From PoT sp049331405 (GTDB lineage: Bacteria; Planctomycetota; Planctomycetia; Isosphaerales; Isosphaeraceae): DNA of 64,000 nt. The stretch is from positions 2,294,001 to 2,358,000 of the forward strand of contig NZ_CP186274.1 of assembly GCF_049331405.1 (NCBI RefSeq). Reading direction: 5' to 3'. The notes beneath the pieces are model-generated. The model made no database searches, had not been told where the DNA came from, and saw only the letters and a program-made list of their open reading frames with translations. Of this stretch, positions 44,871-54,729 are shown in pieces (within the stretch, counting starts at the first letter, position 1; each line of letters begins with the position of its first letter). Both the position numbers and the translations under genes were made by a program.

Positions 44871-45778
44871 GAGGCCCTAACAGAATTGGTTTTGAGGCAC
44901 GGCATATGCGGAGCATTGGGGTGGTCGTAACGATCCACCTGGAACCCTTTATCATGGCCAAGCCCCTGTTGCCAGATGCGTTGAGGGACCGGATCAAACC
45001 ACTGCTGCCTCCTCCCCCGAAGCCCAAGCGGCCCGACCGTCCCGGACGCCATCGCCTCGGCGACCGCAGGGCCATGATCGGCATCCTCTTCGTGCTCAAG
45101 ACCGGCATCAACTGGGAAGACCTGCCGATGGAGATGGGCTGCGGCAGCGGCATGACCTGCTGGCGACGCCTGGACGAGTGGACCCGGGCCGGCGTCTGGT
45201 CGAAGTTGCACGAGCTCCTCCTGGCCGAGCTGGAGTATGCCCACAAGATCGACTGGTCGAGGGCGGCGGTGGACAGCTCGCACGCCCGGGCCCGGGGCGG
45301 CGGCGAGAGGACCGGCCCCAGCCCGGTGGATCGGCGCAAGAGGGGGAGCAAGCACCACATTGTCGTCGACGGCAAGGGGACGCCGCTGGCGGCGACCGTA
45401 ACGGCGGGCAACTACCCCGACGTGAAGGAGTTGGAGGCGGTGGTCGATGCGGTGCCGCCGGTGCGTGGCAAGGCGGGCCGACCCAGGCGTCGGCCTCTGG
45501 TGCTCTACGCCGACCGGGCCTATGACTCGAAGCGGCACCGCCAGCAGATGAGGCGGCGTGGGATCAAGCCGAAGTTTGCCAGGCGGAAGACCGAGCACGG
45601 CAGCGGGCTGGGGGTGTATCGCTGTGTCAGCGAGCGGACATTGTCCTGGCTGCACGGTATGGGGCGGCTGCGGGTGAGGAAAGACCGGAAGGCGGCGATC
45701 CATCAGGAATTCCTCGCCATCGGTTGCTCTATCATCTGTTTCAGTCAGCTAGCCCAGAACCAACTTTGTTAGGGCCTC
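44871..45778. mobile_element. IS5-family element (908 bp)
   Basis: The left end GAGGCCCTAACAGAATTGGTT and right end AACCAACTTTGTTAGGGCCTC are imperfect inverted repeats. The flanks are TTA on both sides (44868-44870 and 45779-45781), a 3-bp target duplication. Confidence 0.82.
44954..45772 (+). CDS. IS5-family transposase
   Basis: A 272-residue transposase with a DUF4096-like N-terminal part (DRRAMIGILFVLKTGINWEDLP), WSRAAVDSSHARARGGGERTGPSPVDR (first catalytic Asp), LVLYADRAYDSKRHRQQM (second) and RYRCVSERTLSWL-like C-terminal segment with the Glu. The stop codon lies in the right inverted repeat. The ATG at 44954 (MAKPLLPD) is preferred. Full length; possibly active. Confidence 0.88.
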   Translation: MAKPLLPDALRDRIKPLLPPPPKPKRPDRPGRHRLGDRRAMIGILFVLKTGINWEDLPMEMGCGSGMTCWRRLDEWTRAGVWSKLHELLLAELEYAHKIDWSRAAVDSSHARARGGGERTGPSPVDRRKRGSKHHIVVDGKGTPLAATVTAGNYPDVKELEAVVDAVPPVRGKAGRPRRRPLVLYADRAYDSKRHRQQMRRRGIKPKFARRKTEHGSGLGVYRCVSERTLSWLHGMGRLRVRKDRKAAIHQEFLAIGCSIICFSQLAQNQLC

Positions 45779-45834
45779 TTATAACTGCGACACAACCATC
45801 TCGCGCAAACCCAGAGGGCGCTTCGGGTAACTCT

Positions 45835-46315
45835 GATTGAGATTGCGTCTCCGGAGCGACGTAGGCCTGGCCGAACATAAACTTAGCGGAGATCGAGCCT
45901 TCGGCGGCGGCGAGGCAACGGGCCCGAGCCCGGTGGATCGCGATCGGCGTGGCACCAAGCACGCGGTGATGGTCAACAAGTCGGGGGGAGCAGTTCCCGC
46001 CGGTGATCCTCGACTTCCCGAAGGTCGGTGGGACGCTGGGCCCGCCCAAGGAACTGCCCGACGAGGCCTACGCCGGCCAGGGCTAGACAGCGGGCCGTTG
46101 AGACCGTTGCTCCACCTGCTGGGGATCGAGCCGCGCATCGTCTAGCGGAGGAGGGAGAATGGCAGCGGCCTGGGCACGGTCCGATGGGTGGTGGAGGCGG
46201 ACGATTAGTTGGTTCAAGGGACTGCATCGGCTGCGGGTGAGGTATGACAGGCTTGGCGTGATCATGGACGCCTGGGCGACGCTGGCCGCCAGCATGATCT
46301 GCTTCCGCATATAGT
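45835..46315 (+). pseudogene. IS5-family transposase remnant
   Basis: The plus strand reads GGGEATGPSPVDRDRRGTKHAV (DDE region) and then, in other frames, GTVRWVVEADD and GLHRLRVRYDRLGVIMDAWATLAASMICF, the end of an IS5-type transposase. Stops and frame changes make it inactive. It is a different, more decayed copy than the neighbour at 44.9 kb. Confidence 0.7.
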
Positions 46316-46738
46316 CGGATCCGGAGCAACCGGGGCTCGTAAGTCGCTGCCCAACTCAAGTCATGAGGGCGACGACCCATAATACGACTCGACCGGAACG
46401 AAAGACGACGAAACCTTCAATCCCGGCCATGGGTGCCCAGTTCCATCTCGGGGTACGCAGTCGCCGAAATTCGTCGTCAGGTTAAATGATCACGCTCGAA
46501 TTCCTGCTAGTGCCCTTGCTCAGGGCAAGCTGAACCTCGTCGTCAGGGACACGTTCACCAAGGAGATCCAATGGACTCACCCCGGCGATCGGGATCTCCT
46601 CGGATAGGATCGGTTCCGGAAGTAACCGCAATCGCATCGGAAGACTCGGGGCAGACTAACTAGCTATGAAATCTCGCCGACGGCTCCCCATATCATTAAA
46701 TTTTCAAGGCGGTTTTGTCGGAGAAGATTAGAAGAGGA
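46316..46738. other. No supported gene
   Basis: A spacer between the IS5 remnant and the convergent end of the sulfotransferase. The last 80 nt are AT-rich. I see no gene, RNA or repeat. Confidence 0.4.
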
Positions 46739-48409
46739 TTAGACACCACGTTGATTTGGAAAATATCCGATCAGCTCTCCGATGTGCTTCTCGTAATTCT
46801 TCCAACGCTTGACCGATCTCGTATAGACAGGGGATTTGACCTGGAACGTGCTCGCGGTATGAACCACTCGCTCAGTGCGATGGAACTCGAGACAATTGGT
46901 ATCCCAGGAAAGTCCACAGAACCTAAGAAGTTCCCGAATATGACGTTCGGGCGACGCCACCAAATCCTCGTAATCAATCTGATGAATACTCTCTGCCATA
47001 ACCTCTTTCCAATGTGCCATGATCCGGGAGTGCTGAATATAGACAGAAGCGAGCTTCGAGAAATCGCTTGCAAAAGCAATATCGGCGAAGTTCTGAAAAT
47101 AACACGACAGACATGTATCTATTGGGTCACGCTTGCAATAGATAAACCGCGCATTCGGAAAAATAATACTGATGAAACCGGCCTCCAAGAAATTCATTGG
47201 CAATTTGTCAGTGAAGGCAATTTTTCCCGTGCCTTTGATCCTAATAAAATCCAAATAATCATTCGCGAGCTTGTCGATCTCATCGGAATCGAGGTGAGCA
47301 ACACAATTTGGATATCCGGCTCCCGATCGATGCGTTTCATCAAGGTAGTTGGTCATGTTTGGAATCGCAATGCATTCCCCGATCGCGAGTACGCCCGGAT
47401 GGCTGGCCAGAATCTGCTCGACGAGAGTGGTGCCGGACCGCGGCATACCGATGATAAAGACCGGAGTCGGATCCATTCGATCGCCGGTGCTCCTGCGCTT
47501 CAGTTCGAGCATTTTTCTATCGTAAAACCGCATCCGAACATCAGTTTCTCTCTCACGCTCGGCCGTATCGAACTTCATCCCATTAAGTCGATTGCCCTCC
47601 GCAAAATGAAGAAATGCACGATCATAATCCTTAACGGAATCATAAGCCTGTCCTAGAAACATGTGGAAGTTACGACGCAAAAAAATAGAATGGGGCTTCT
47701 TCGAGAGTATCGCCTCGACATGCTGAAAATGGGGATGGTTTCTCTCACGGTAAAATCGCAAGCCAGCAAGCTGAACATAGGCGAACGGACTCGAGGGGGC
47801 GACACGCGTCGCCTCTAGAAGAATGGAAATAGCTTCATCTTTTCGGCCCTGATCGGAAAGGTTATGAGCAAGGCACATCAATGCACCGTAGAGCTTCGCG
47901 TCCTTTGCAACCGCGCTTCTAAGTAATTCATTTGATTCCTCGAGTTTGTTCTCGTAGCGAAGAAGAACTCCTTTGAAAAACTCTATGTGTTCTTGTGACT
48001 TACAGATGCGTTCATAACGCTCGATGTAGATCAACGCGGCATTCACTTCCTTTCGTCGGAGGAGCATGTCTATCAGCTCAAGGTATCCCAACACCTCGTC
48101 CTGGTGCTCCTCCACCCACTTCGCGACGAGGTCCATCGCGCGATCGAAGTAGCCAATATGCCAGCAAAGCCCTTTGAGGCCGCTCATCGCATCGCGATCC
48201 GTCGGATCCAGTTCCAAGATGAGCATAAAGATAATCACAGCGTTCTCGTGGCGACCCGACAGGCCATGGGACAAGGCGATCTTGTGGAGCTTGGCGACTA
48301 CGCGGCCTTTAATGGCGGCATTCGAGCAAGTTGCTTTAGCCAATCGTGTCAGGAACGAAACCAACCTCAACCTCGCCACCCCAACACTTTCTCGCAATCG
48401 TATGCTCAT
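46739..48409 (-). CDS. TPR-containing sulfotransferase
   Basis: A 556-residue protein. The N-terminal half is built of tetratricopeptide-like helices (HGLSGRHENAVIIFMLILEL; LNNLSDQGRKDEAI-type; HFAEGNRLN). The C-terminal half is a PAPS-dependent sulfotransferase: the 5'-phosphosulfate loop is IIGMPRSGTTLVEQILASHP, and the 3'-phosphate region is FIYCKRDPIDTCLSCYF. It would transfer sulfate from PAPS to an unknown acceptor. Its base composition is clearly lower in GC than its neighbours, suggesting acquisition from elsewhere. No PAPS synthesis genes are nearby. Confidence 0.9.
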   Translation of the reverse strand: MSIRLRESVGVARLRLVSFLTRLAKATCSNAAIKGRVVAKLHKIALSHGLSGRHENAVIIFMLILELDPTDRDAMSGLKGLCWHIGYFDRAMDLVAKWVEEHQDEVLGYLELIDMLLRRKEVNAALIYIERYERICKSQEHIEFFKGVLLRYENKLEESNELLRSAVAKDAKLYGALMCLAHNLSDQGRKDEAISILLEATRVAPSSPFAYVQLAGLRFYRERNHPHFQHVEAILSKKPHSIFLRRNFHMFLGQAYDSVKDYDRAFLHFAEGNRLNGMKFDTAERERETDVRMRFYDRKMLELKRRSTGDRMDPTPVFIIGMPRSGTTLVEQILASHPGVLAIGECIAIPNMTNYLDETHRSGAGYPNCVAHLDSDEIDKLANDYLDFIRIKGTGKIAFTDKLPMNFLEAGFISIIFPNARFIYCKRDPIDTCLSCYFQNFADIAFASDFSKLASVYIQHSRIMAHWKEVMAESIHQIDYEDLVASPERHIRELLRFCGLSWDTNCLEFHRTERVVHTASTFQVKSPVYTRSVKRWKNYEKHIGELIGYFPNQRGV

Positions 48410-48599
48410 ACAGACTCCGTTTACCTTCTGGCAATCTCATAGCCGGCGTAAAAGTGAAGAAAATCTTCCCGGGAAAATGCCTTAGGCTCGTGGAAAATCG
48501 AGAAAGTTGGACGACAAGAAACCCAACGAGGCCAACATTTCATGCTGGGAATGACGATATATCATTGGAAAATAATCATTTTCGAAGACGTGACGTCCT

Positions 48600-49672
48600 T
48601 AGGAGTTACGCAGTAGTGGCCTTGCGTCCATGGAGGGTCGGGCGGCCTCGGCTGGTATGATGGGATTTATGAAAAACGATGTTAAATGTCAGGATACGAA
48701 CTACATCGACTTCCTCATCGCCAGCCCCAAGTCCTTCTCCTGCACGGAGGCCGCCAAGGTGCAACCCGAGTCGCAGGACGCCCCCGCACACGATGCCTTC
48801 ACCCGGCTCCTCCGCCGCCTCGAGCCCGATCCCGAGACCTTGTGGGCCGAGGCTCGCCCCCTGGTCTCCCTCGAGGGAGGCCTCCTCGTCCTCGACGATT
48901 CCACCCTCGATAAGCCCTACGCCCATAAGATCGACCTGGTCAGCCGACACTGGTCCGGGAAGCACCACGCCGTCGTCCGCGGCATCAACCTCACCACCCT
49001 GCTGTGGACCGACGGCGACCGCCATATCCCCTGCGACTACCGGATTTACGACCACGAGCACGACGGGCTGACCAAGAACGACCATTTCCGCAACATGCTC
49101 CGGGCGGCTAAGTCGCGGGGTCTCGCCCCCGACTGTGTCGCCTTCGACGGCTGGTACAGTGCCCTGGAGAATCTGAAGCTGATCCGCGGCTTGAACTGGC
49201 ATTGGCTGACGCGGCTGAAGATCAATCGCCGGGTTAATCTCGACCGGCAGGGCAACAAGGCCGTCGGCGAGACGGCGATCGAGGCCGCCGGCACGATCGT
49301 CCATCTGGAAGGTTACGGCCTGATTCGTGTCTTCAGGATCGTCTCCCGAGACGGAGACACTGAGCACTGGGCGACCGACGACCTGGCGATGGACGAGCTG
49401 ACGCGGTTGGTGCTGGCCGAGCGGACGTGGGCGATTGAGAACTATCACCGGGGCCTGAAGCAGTGCTGCGGGGTCGAGCGATGCCAGGCCCGGGTAGGTC
49501 GGGCGCAGCGCAACCACATCGGGATGGCGATCCGGGCCTTCCTGCGGCTGGAGCGTCATTTCTATGCCACCGGGGTGAGTTGGTACGAGGCCAAGGCACG
49601 AATCATCCGGGGAGCCGTCAGGGCTTATATCGCTCAACCCTTGTACAAACTTCCATGACCGCGTAACTCCTA
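48600..49672. mobile_element. IS element, copy 3 (1,073 bp, diverged relative of copies 1 and 2)
   Basis: Ends TAGGAGTTACGCAGTA and GCGTAACTCCTA, identical to copies 1 and 2; target duplication GTCCT (48595-48599 and 49673-49677). The internal sequence has diverged strongly while the termini are conserved. Confidence 0.85.
48669..49658 (+). CDS. DDE transposase of IS copy 3
   Basis: 329 residues, same domain plan as copies 1 and 2 (DDSTLDKPYAHKIDLVSRHW; VAFDGWYSALENLKLI; AIENYHRGLKQCCGVE), but with many substitutions throughout, so a sister element rather than a recent copy. The ATG at 48669 aligns with the starts of the other copies. Full length. Confidence 0.88.
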   Translation: MKNDVKCQDTNYIDFLIASPKSFSCTEAAKVQPESQDAPAHDAFTRLLRRLEPDPETLWAEARPLVSLEGGLLVLDDSTLDKPYAHKIDLVSRHWSGKHHAVVRGINLTTLLWTDGDRHIPCDYRIYDHEHDGLTKNDHFRNMLRAAKSRGLAPDCVAFDGWYSALENLKLIRGLNWHWLTRLKINRRVNLDRQGNKAVGETAIEAAGTIVHLEGYGLIRVFRIVSRDGDTEHWATDDLAMDELTRLVLAERTWAIENYHRGLKQCCGVERCQARVGRAQRNHIGMAIRAFLRLERHFYATGVSWYEAKARIIRGAVRAYIAQPLYKLP

Positions 49673-49841
49673 GTCCTTTTCAAATCCGTCGGACAATCCA
49701 CGAGTCTACAAGGCAAATACCTCACAGAAAAATCAGACTATCTAGGCCTATGGCTTCTTGACAAGATCAATCGGGCAACTTAGACTTTCCCCGCCTAGAC
49801 ATTTCGCTCTTCGCGTCAGACCTCAGCAAAGAGAGGTAAGT

Positions 49842-50156
49842 ATGCGTCGCATTTTGCTGGTCGATTGTTTAGCCGGCGCGTTGGCTGTCTTGTGGGCAGG
49901 GGCGGTGACTAACGCTGCGCTTCCTGTCTTCGAGAGAGTCGTCCACGCCGGGCCCTTACCCGGGAACCTGTGCGCGCCTGGTAATCCCATTGTAAAGGCA
50001 TGCCCAGCGACAGTGTCTAACTGTTCAAGCTGCACCGGCCGAAATTGGAGTTGTCAAGCTGCAAGACCCTCTGACAGCTGCACGACAGGTCGCAAATGCA
50101 TAGGCTCAACATCTTCTTCCGGACTGCCTTGTACGTGCAACGTGTTCGCATGCTGA
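49842..50156 (+). CDS. Small secreted cysteine-rich protein
   Basis: A 104-residue protein with a signal peptide (MRRILLVDCLAGALAVLWAG) and a mature part with ten Cys, including CSSC, ending in TCNVFAC, presumably five disulfides. The ATG at 49842 follows GAGAGG. It heads a group of four plus-strand genes for exported proteins (with the next three). Function unknown. Confidence 0.7.
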   Translation: MRRILLVDCLAGALAVLWAGAVTNAALPVFERVVHAGPLPGNLCAPGNPIVKACPATVSNCSSCTGRNWSCQAARPSDSCTTGRKCIGSTSSSGLPCTCNVFAC

Positions 50157-50639
50157 TCCACGGGGCTTCTCACGAACACGATTTTACGAAACGATGCCGT
50201 AACCTGTATGTGATATCCAACGGCGCGTTTCGTCGATTCCACGGGAAATGAATGACGTATTTCGTCCGATTTTCGTCATCCGGCGAACTCGGATGGAAAT
50301 GTTGTCATAAGATTAGTGATTTCTTCTCGCACCAGCCACCAATAAGCTTCAACTGATTCCCCCATCTAGGGGAAGTCAGCCTAGGCTTTGATCTCGTTAA
50401 CATCCCCCCTCACCGTTTTTCGATCTGTCACTCACATTCCATGCGCGGACACAGGCTGCATTCTTCCAGCTTCTGCTTGGGATTGCAGGACCGACTTCGA
50501 AGTCGCCTTTGAGCGTCGCCTCGAATTCCAAACCATCCCGAAGGGTTGCGCCTTGGGTGGCCGCTGACATGCGGCGTCGATTTTGATGGCTTCCCGTAGA
50601 GCCCCTGTGCCCGCGCTCTTGATATTATAGGACAGTCGC
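50157..50639. other. Long gap within the exported-protein group
   Basis: 483 nt without a supported gene on either strand. It may contain a separate promoter for 50640 onwards; no RNA gene or clear hairpin recognised. Confidence 0.4.
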
Positions 50640-51701
50640 ATGTTCAATTTTATTTTGCTTACAGGCGTCATCGGATTTCAGGCCAGTGACCCCGACGCAA
50701 TCATCCGTCGGCACGAACAATCTTTGCAGCAAATCCATTCATTGAAATTAAACATTCGGTTTAAGGTTTCGCAGGATAAGGGAAAGACGTGGTCACCCGT
50801 CTATGAATCATCTATAGTGAAGAGCGGCTCAAGTGAACGCATTCACACACGTACTGATGGCCACGTGACGGATGGGGAGTGGGCAGAGGACCATGATTCT
50901 CGACATGTCGACTTTGGATATTATTCCGGCTACTCGCACGCCCTTTATAACTACGATCCGGAAAATCCACCCAAAATCCCGATAAAGGATACTCGCATCA
51001 GCGGTAATATCAGGCCATCGATGGCGGTAGGACCTTATGGCAGGAAGTTGCTGTGGAGCCGCAGCCTTTTGTTCATTCCAGACAAGAAATATTCGCTGAA
51101 GGAACTCTACAAATCGGCTCAGAAGAAAACTGTTACGGCAAGGAGGGAGGAGGATGGGATGCTCGCCTGGGACTTCGACCTAGCAATGCCTAACGGCAAA
51201 ACGTCTTATATTTTAACAGTATCTCAAAAACATAACTACTTGATCACTAAAAAGAACGTTGTGGCTCCTCGCCTTAAAGGGGCTGGTCTACGAAGGTCAA
51301 CATCTGAGGTTGTAGACTTCTATGACAATATTACTCCAGGCATATCGATCCCAAAGCTGATCCGTGGAAGCTCCGATGTTCAGCCAGATAGGTCTGTAGA
51401 GTTGACAATCAGTGACGTTGAAGTCAATAAGCCGATCTCCGAGGCCGAACTTTCGCTCAATTTCCCTACCGGTGCAATCGTGACGGACGAGACTAAGAAG
51501 GTATTTTACGTCTGGGGCAAAGAAGAATCAGGCAAAGCTTATTCACATAAACAAATTCTTGGATATCTGAATGATCTACGAAGAGGACACTCCAGCACAA
51601 CACAAAGCCGTGGGAATCTCGTAAGCCTCCTCGTCATCCTGGGTTTGACCGCCGCCCTCCTGGGTGTGATCGCTGCGAGGAGACGAATGTCGCCAGCTTG
51701 A
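50640..51701 (+). CDS. Exported protein with C-terminal membrane anchor
   Basis: A 353-residue protein with a short N-terminal hydrophobic segment (MFNFILLTGVIGFQA), then a beta-rich body (HSLKLNIRFKVSQDKGKTW; GMLAWDFDLAMPNGKTSYIL; SVELTISDVEVNKPI) and a C-terminal helix LVSLLVILGLTAALLGVIAARRR. The body resembles the LolA/outer-membrane lipoprotein-sorting-like planctomycete proteins that use such a C-terminal anchor. Function not assigned. Confidence 0.7.
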   Translation: MFNFILLTGVIGFQASDPDAIIRRHEQSLQQIHSLKLNIRFKVSQDKGKTWSPVYESSIVKSGSSERIHTRTDGHVTDGEWAEDHDSRHVDFGYYSGYSHALYNYDPENPPKIPIKDTRISGNIRPSMAVGPYGRKLLWSRSLLFIPDKKYSLKELYKSAQKKTVTARREEDGMLAWDFDLAMPNGKTSYILTVSQKHNYLITKKNVVAPRLKGAGLRRSTSEVVDFYDNITPGISIPKLIRGSSDVQPDRSVELTISDVEVNKPISEAELSLNFPTGAIVTDETKKVFYVWGKEESGKAYSHKQILGYLNDLRRGHSSTTQSRGNLVSLLVILGLTAALLGVIAARRRMSPA

Positions 51702-51805
51702 AAGCGTCGAAAGTTCTAATTTAGCATCCGTCTCCAGTACATCGGTCTTCGACAACGTGATCCAAACATTTCTTGCCTCGTGGTCCGTCTCGGAGTGACA
51801 ATCCA

Positions 51806-52885
51806 ATGGAAATCGTGAGCCCCAAACTAGACAAAGTGCGCCGTCCTATCCTCAAATCATGCATGATAGCAATTTCATACCTGGTGATCGCCTGCTCGAC
51901 GATTCTTGTTGTGAACTCTTTATGGAAGCATCCCAAGGCGACTCTGAATATCGAACGAATAGAGCCTCGGTCGTTGGATCAAATCTTTGAAGTGAACCAC
52001 ATGATTAATGTGAAATATCGGATGCATAATCCCACCGACACACCGTTATCTGTCAAATCTATACGTACCTCCTGCTCTTGCGCCGTCGTTCAGACCGACA
52101 AAAGGGTTTTCCCGCTAACGATCGCGCCAGGCCAATCTGCGCTCTTCACGCTTCAGGCCAGCACCAGGCCCGATGGCCCTGCACAGACTTTCTCAATGCT
52201 CATCGATGTGGCAAGGCCCGGCCAAGCACCCACATCGCTCCGTGAGGATTTGACCTTGCGCGTTCATGACAGGCTTAAGGCAAATCCAAGTGAGATCGTC
52301 GTCTTAGAGGCCACTCCCGGGCAAAAAGTTAATCACAAGGTAGCTCTATTCACGCACTCCTCGCCAAATCCCATCACGCACCCTACCCTGCGAGTCTCCG
52401 ATCCCGATCGGATCTCCGCAAAATTTCTCCCGACGGTCTCTGATGATTCCAAGCGGATACTCGAAGATTTTAAGGCTCATTTCGAGATCGCGGTGACCAT
52501 AACCCCTCCTCCTCATAGTCAGAACTATCAAGGTCGCGTAGATGTTCTAAACGGTAATGAAATTGAGGTCTCAATCCCCCTGAAAGTGAGCCAAGCTCAA
52601 AATTTTCGACTCTCCCAGGATCAACTCGAAATTGACACACTGCCCGGTGAGCTTTTATCGAGACGCCTCTTTTACGAGGGAATCAATCCGGGATGGCAGG
52701 ATCTCAAACTCACCGAAACACCGGATTGGGCCTCTGTAACCATTGGCCAATTTGATGCCCGTTCTAAAACCCTCGACATCACCATCCGTACGCCTGACGC
52801 TTCCAAGCGAATTGACACGTCGCTCATCCTTTCTGCCGGTGAATCATCACACATCGTGAAAATCCCTCTCATTTTTAGGGATTAA
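51806..52885 (+). CDS. DUF1573-like protein with N-terminal membrane anchor
   Basis: A 359-residue protein. A membrane helix at about residues 18-38 (SCMIAISYLVIACSTILVV) is followed by Ig-like beta domains with the DUF1573 hallmark: NVKYRMHNPTDTPLSVKSIRTSCSC. A second part (LTLRVHDRLKANPSEIVVLEA) repeats the fold. Such proteins occur with DUF1559 and Cys-rich genes in planctomycetes. GGAG precedes the ATG at 51806. The DUF1559 gene starts 7 nt after its stop, so the two are one operon. Confidence 0.8.
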   Translation: MEIVSPKLDKVRRPILKSCMIAISYLVIACSTILVVNSLWKHPKATLNIERIEPRSLDQIFEVNHMINVKYRMHNPTDTPLSVKSIRTSCSCAVVQTDKRVFPLTIAPGQSALFTLQASTRPDGPAQTFSMLIDVARPGQAPTSLREDLTLRVHDRLKANPSEIVVLEATPGQKVNHKVALFTHSSPNPITHPTLRVSDPDRISAKFLPTVSDDSKRILEDFKAHFEIAVTITPPPHSQNYQGRVDVLNGNEIEVSIPLKVSQAQNFRLSQDQLEIDTLPGELLSRRLFYEGINPGWQDLKLTETPDWASVTIGQFDARSKTLDITIRTPDASKRIDTSLILSAGESSHIVKIPLIFRD

Positions 52886-52891
52886 CCAGTA

Positions 52892-53977
52892 ATGACGAGA
52901 CTTTCTTGTTTGAAACCCATGGCCAATTCGCACCGTGGCATCGGTCGTGGGTTCACGCTGGTCGAGTTGTTGGTCGTGCTGAGCATTATTGGGATCCTGG
53001 CGGGATTATTGATTCCCGCCGTGCAGTCTGCCCGCGAGTCTTCCCGGCGACTGCAATGTACTAATAATCTGAAGCAGATCGGCCTGGGGCTCTCCTCTTA
53101 TCACGACAGCAACAACTGCCTACCGATTGGCCGAATGCCGACTTACGATCGTCGGTTTGCTGGTAACAATCCTCCGTGCACTTCGGGTATGCTCGATAAG
53201 AGCTATCAAATTCAGATCCTGCCGTTCATCGAGCAAGCGTCGTTGTACTCTGCCATCAACCAGACGCTTACTATATTTGGGCGTGAGAATAGATCTGCCT
53301 TTTCCGTCTCTGTCAGTAGTTTTGCATGTCCTTCCGATGTCGATTCCGGCCATCCGCGAGCCATGAACATGGAACAGCTTCGTCAACATAGTTTAGCTGC
53401 TTCCGAGGAGCAGCTTGAAGCAGTATTCACGAGCTACCCTGCTTGTTTTGGATCACTTCCCCTGTTGGCGATACCCTCTTCACTTAACAACTGCCACGTG
53501 GATCGTCATGCGTACGCTCAAGTAAACGGGTCTATTAACGATCTCTCCCCTATTACGCTGGCAATGATTTCCGATGGTTTATCGCATACGGTATTCGCCG
53601 CTGAGCGTGCGACGACCTATCTTCGCAATCGAAATGATTCTTCCCACGACCTCTGGGGTTGGTATTTCAGCGGCAATATCGGTGATACTTTATTCACCGC
53701 TTTCCAGCCGCCAAACACAAACAAATCGAACGGCCTCCCGTCAAGTGGTTGCGCATCGAGTTTTCATCCCAATGGCGTGAATATTTTGCTAGGGGATGGA
53801 TCAGTTCATTTTCTCAAAGACACAGTCCAAAGTTGGGGTTACGACGCAGAGAAGGGGGGTCCTCCAAGCGCCAATCTAAACATTAATGGTTGGTGGGAAA
53901 ATCTGCCTCCCGCTGGAGTCTGGCAATCGCTCTGTACTCGCTCTCAAGGCGAGGCTATCCAGGCAACCGAGTATTAG
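52892..53977 (+). CDS. DUF1559 protein (type IV pilin-like N-terminus, H-X9-DG tail)
   Basis: A 361-residue planctomycete-type prepilin. A short leader ends in RG before FTLVELLVVLSIIGILAGLLIP, the class III/type IV pilin signal cleaved by prepilin peptidase. It is followed by ESSRRLQCTNNLKQIGLGL, and the C-terminal HPNGVNILLGDGSVHFLKD is the H-X9-DG motif. DUF1559 proteins are very numerous in this phylum and may form pseudopilin-like envelope structures. Last gene of the exported-protein operon. Confidence 0.93.
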   Translation: MTRLSCLKPMANSHRGIGRGFTLVELLVVLSIIGILAGLLIPAVQSARESSRRLQCTNNLKQIGLGLSSYHDSNNCLPIGRMPTYDRRFAGNNPPCTSGMLDKSYQIQILPFIEQASLYSAINQTLTIFGRENRSAFSVSVSSFACPSDVDSGHPRAMNMEQLRQHSLAASEEQLEAVFTSYPACFGSLPLLAIPSSLNNCHVDRHAYAQVNGSINDLSPITLAMISDGLSHTVFAAERATTYLRNRNDSSHDLWGWYFSGNIGDTLFTAFQPPNTNKSNGLPSSGCASSFHPNGVNILLGDGSVHFLKDTVQSWGYDAEKGGPPSANLNINGWWENLPPAGVWQSLCTRSQGEAIQATEY

Positions 53978-54162
53978 CCCCCTGCGCTTGAGCTTGGTAT
54001 GGCGTCCTGGCCCGCGGCCGCAGGACCACCATCACATGGATCCGAGCCGCTGGGCTCAGAGACCACTTCGAGATTTGTGACATGGCCGTCGCGGCCGCCT
54101 GGAAGCAGTCGGAGACCATCGCCGCATACCTCATGCTGACCGCGGCCACCCCGCTGCCGAGC

Positions 54163-54704
54163 GGCCGAACCACGTCTGGAGCTATGACTTCGTGCACGCC
54201 CAGACGGCCGACGGCAGGGTGCTGAAGATCCTGCCGGTGGTCGACGAATTCACGCGGGAATGCCTGGCGGTCGAGGTGGAGCGGAACCTGAAGGCGGGGG
54301 ATGTGATATCGACCCTGGAGTACCTCTTCGAGGTGCGGGGAGAGCCGGAGTTCATCCGGAGTGACAACGGTCCTGAGTTCATGGCCGAGTCGGTGAGGTC
54401 CTGGCTGGCCCGGCGCGGGTCGAGTGCGTTGTACATCGCCCCTGGCAGCCTCTGGGAGAACGCCTACAGCGAGACATTCAACGGTCGGCTGAGGGACGAG
54501 TTGCTGGACAGTGAGGAGTTCGAGACGCTGAAGGAGGCGAAGGTGCTGCTGGAGGACCATCGCCAGGACTACAACCACCGTAGGCCGCACAGCTCGCTGG
54601 GGTATCGGACCCCGGCGGAGTTCGCGGCATCGCAGAAGGGTCCGGGGGTCGCTTCCCTCCCCACGGCCGAGTCCGAGACGACCCCGGAACCGATACTCTC
54701 ATAA
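54163..54704 (+). pseudogene. IS3-family transposase (OrfB), truncated at the 5' side
   Basis: The frame begins within the rve integrase core: RPNHVWSYDFVHAQTADGRV (first Asp), IRSDNGPEFMAE (second Asp) and SETFNGRLRDELLD (Glu), followed by HSSLGYRTPAEF. This is the C-terminal half of an IS3 OrfB. OrfA and the N-terminus of OrfB are gone. The stop is at 54702-54704 and the IS4-type element inserted 12 nt beyond it; sequence beyond that element's far end (from 61484) probably continues the old IS3 end. Confidence 0.8.
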
Positions 54705-54729
54705 CGCCTGGAACAGGAATGCCATTCAG

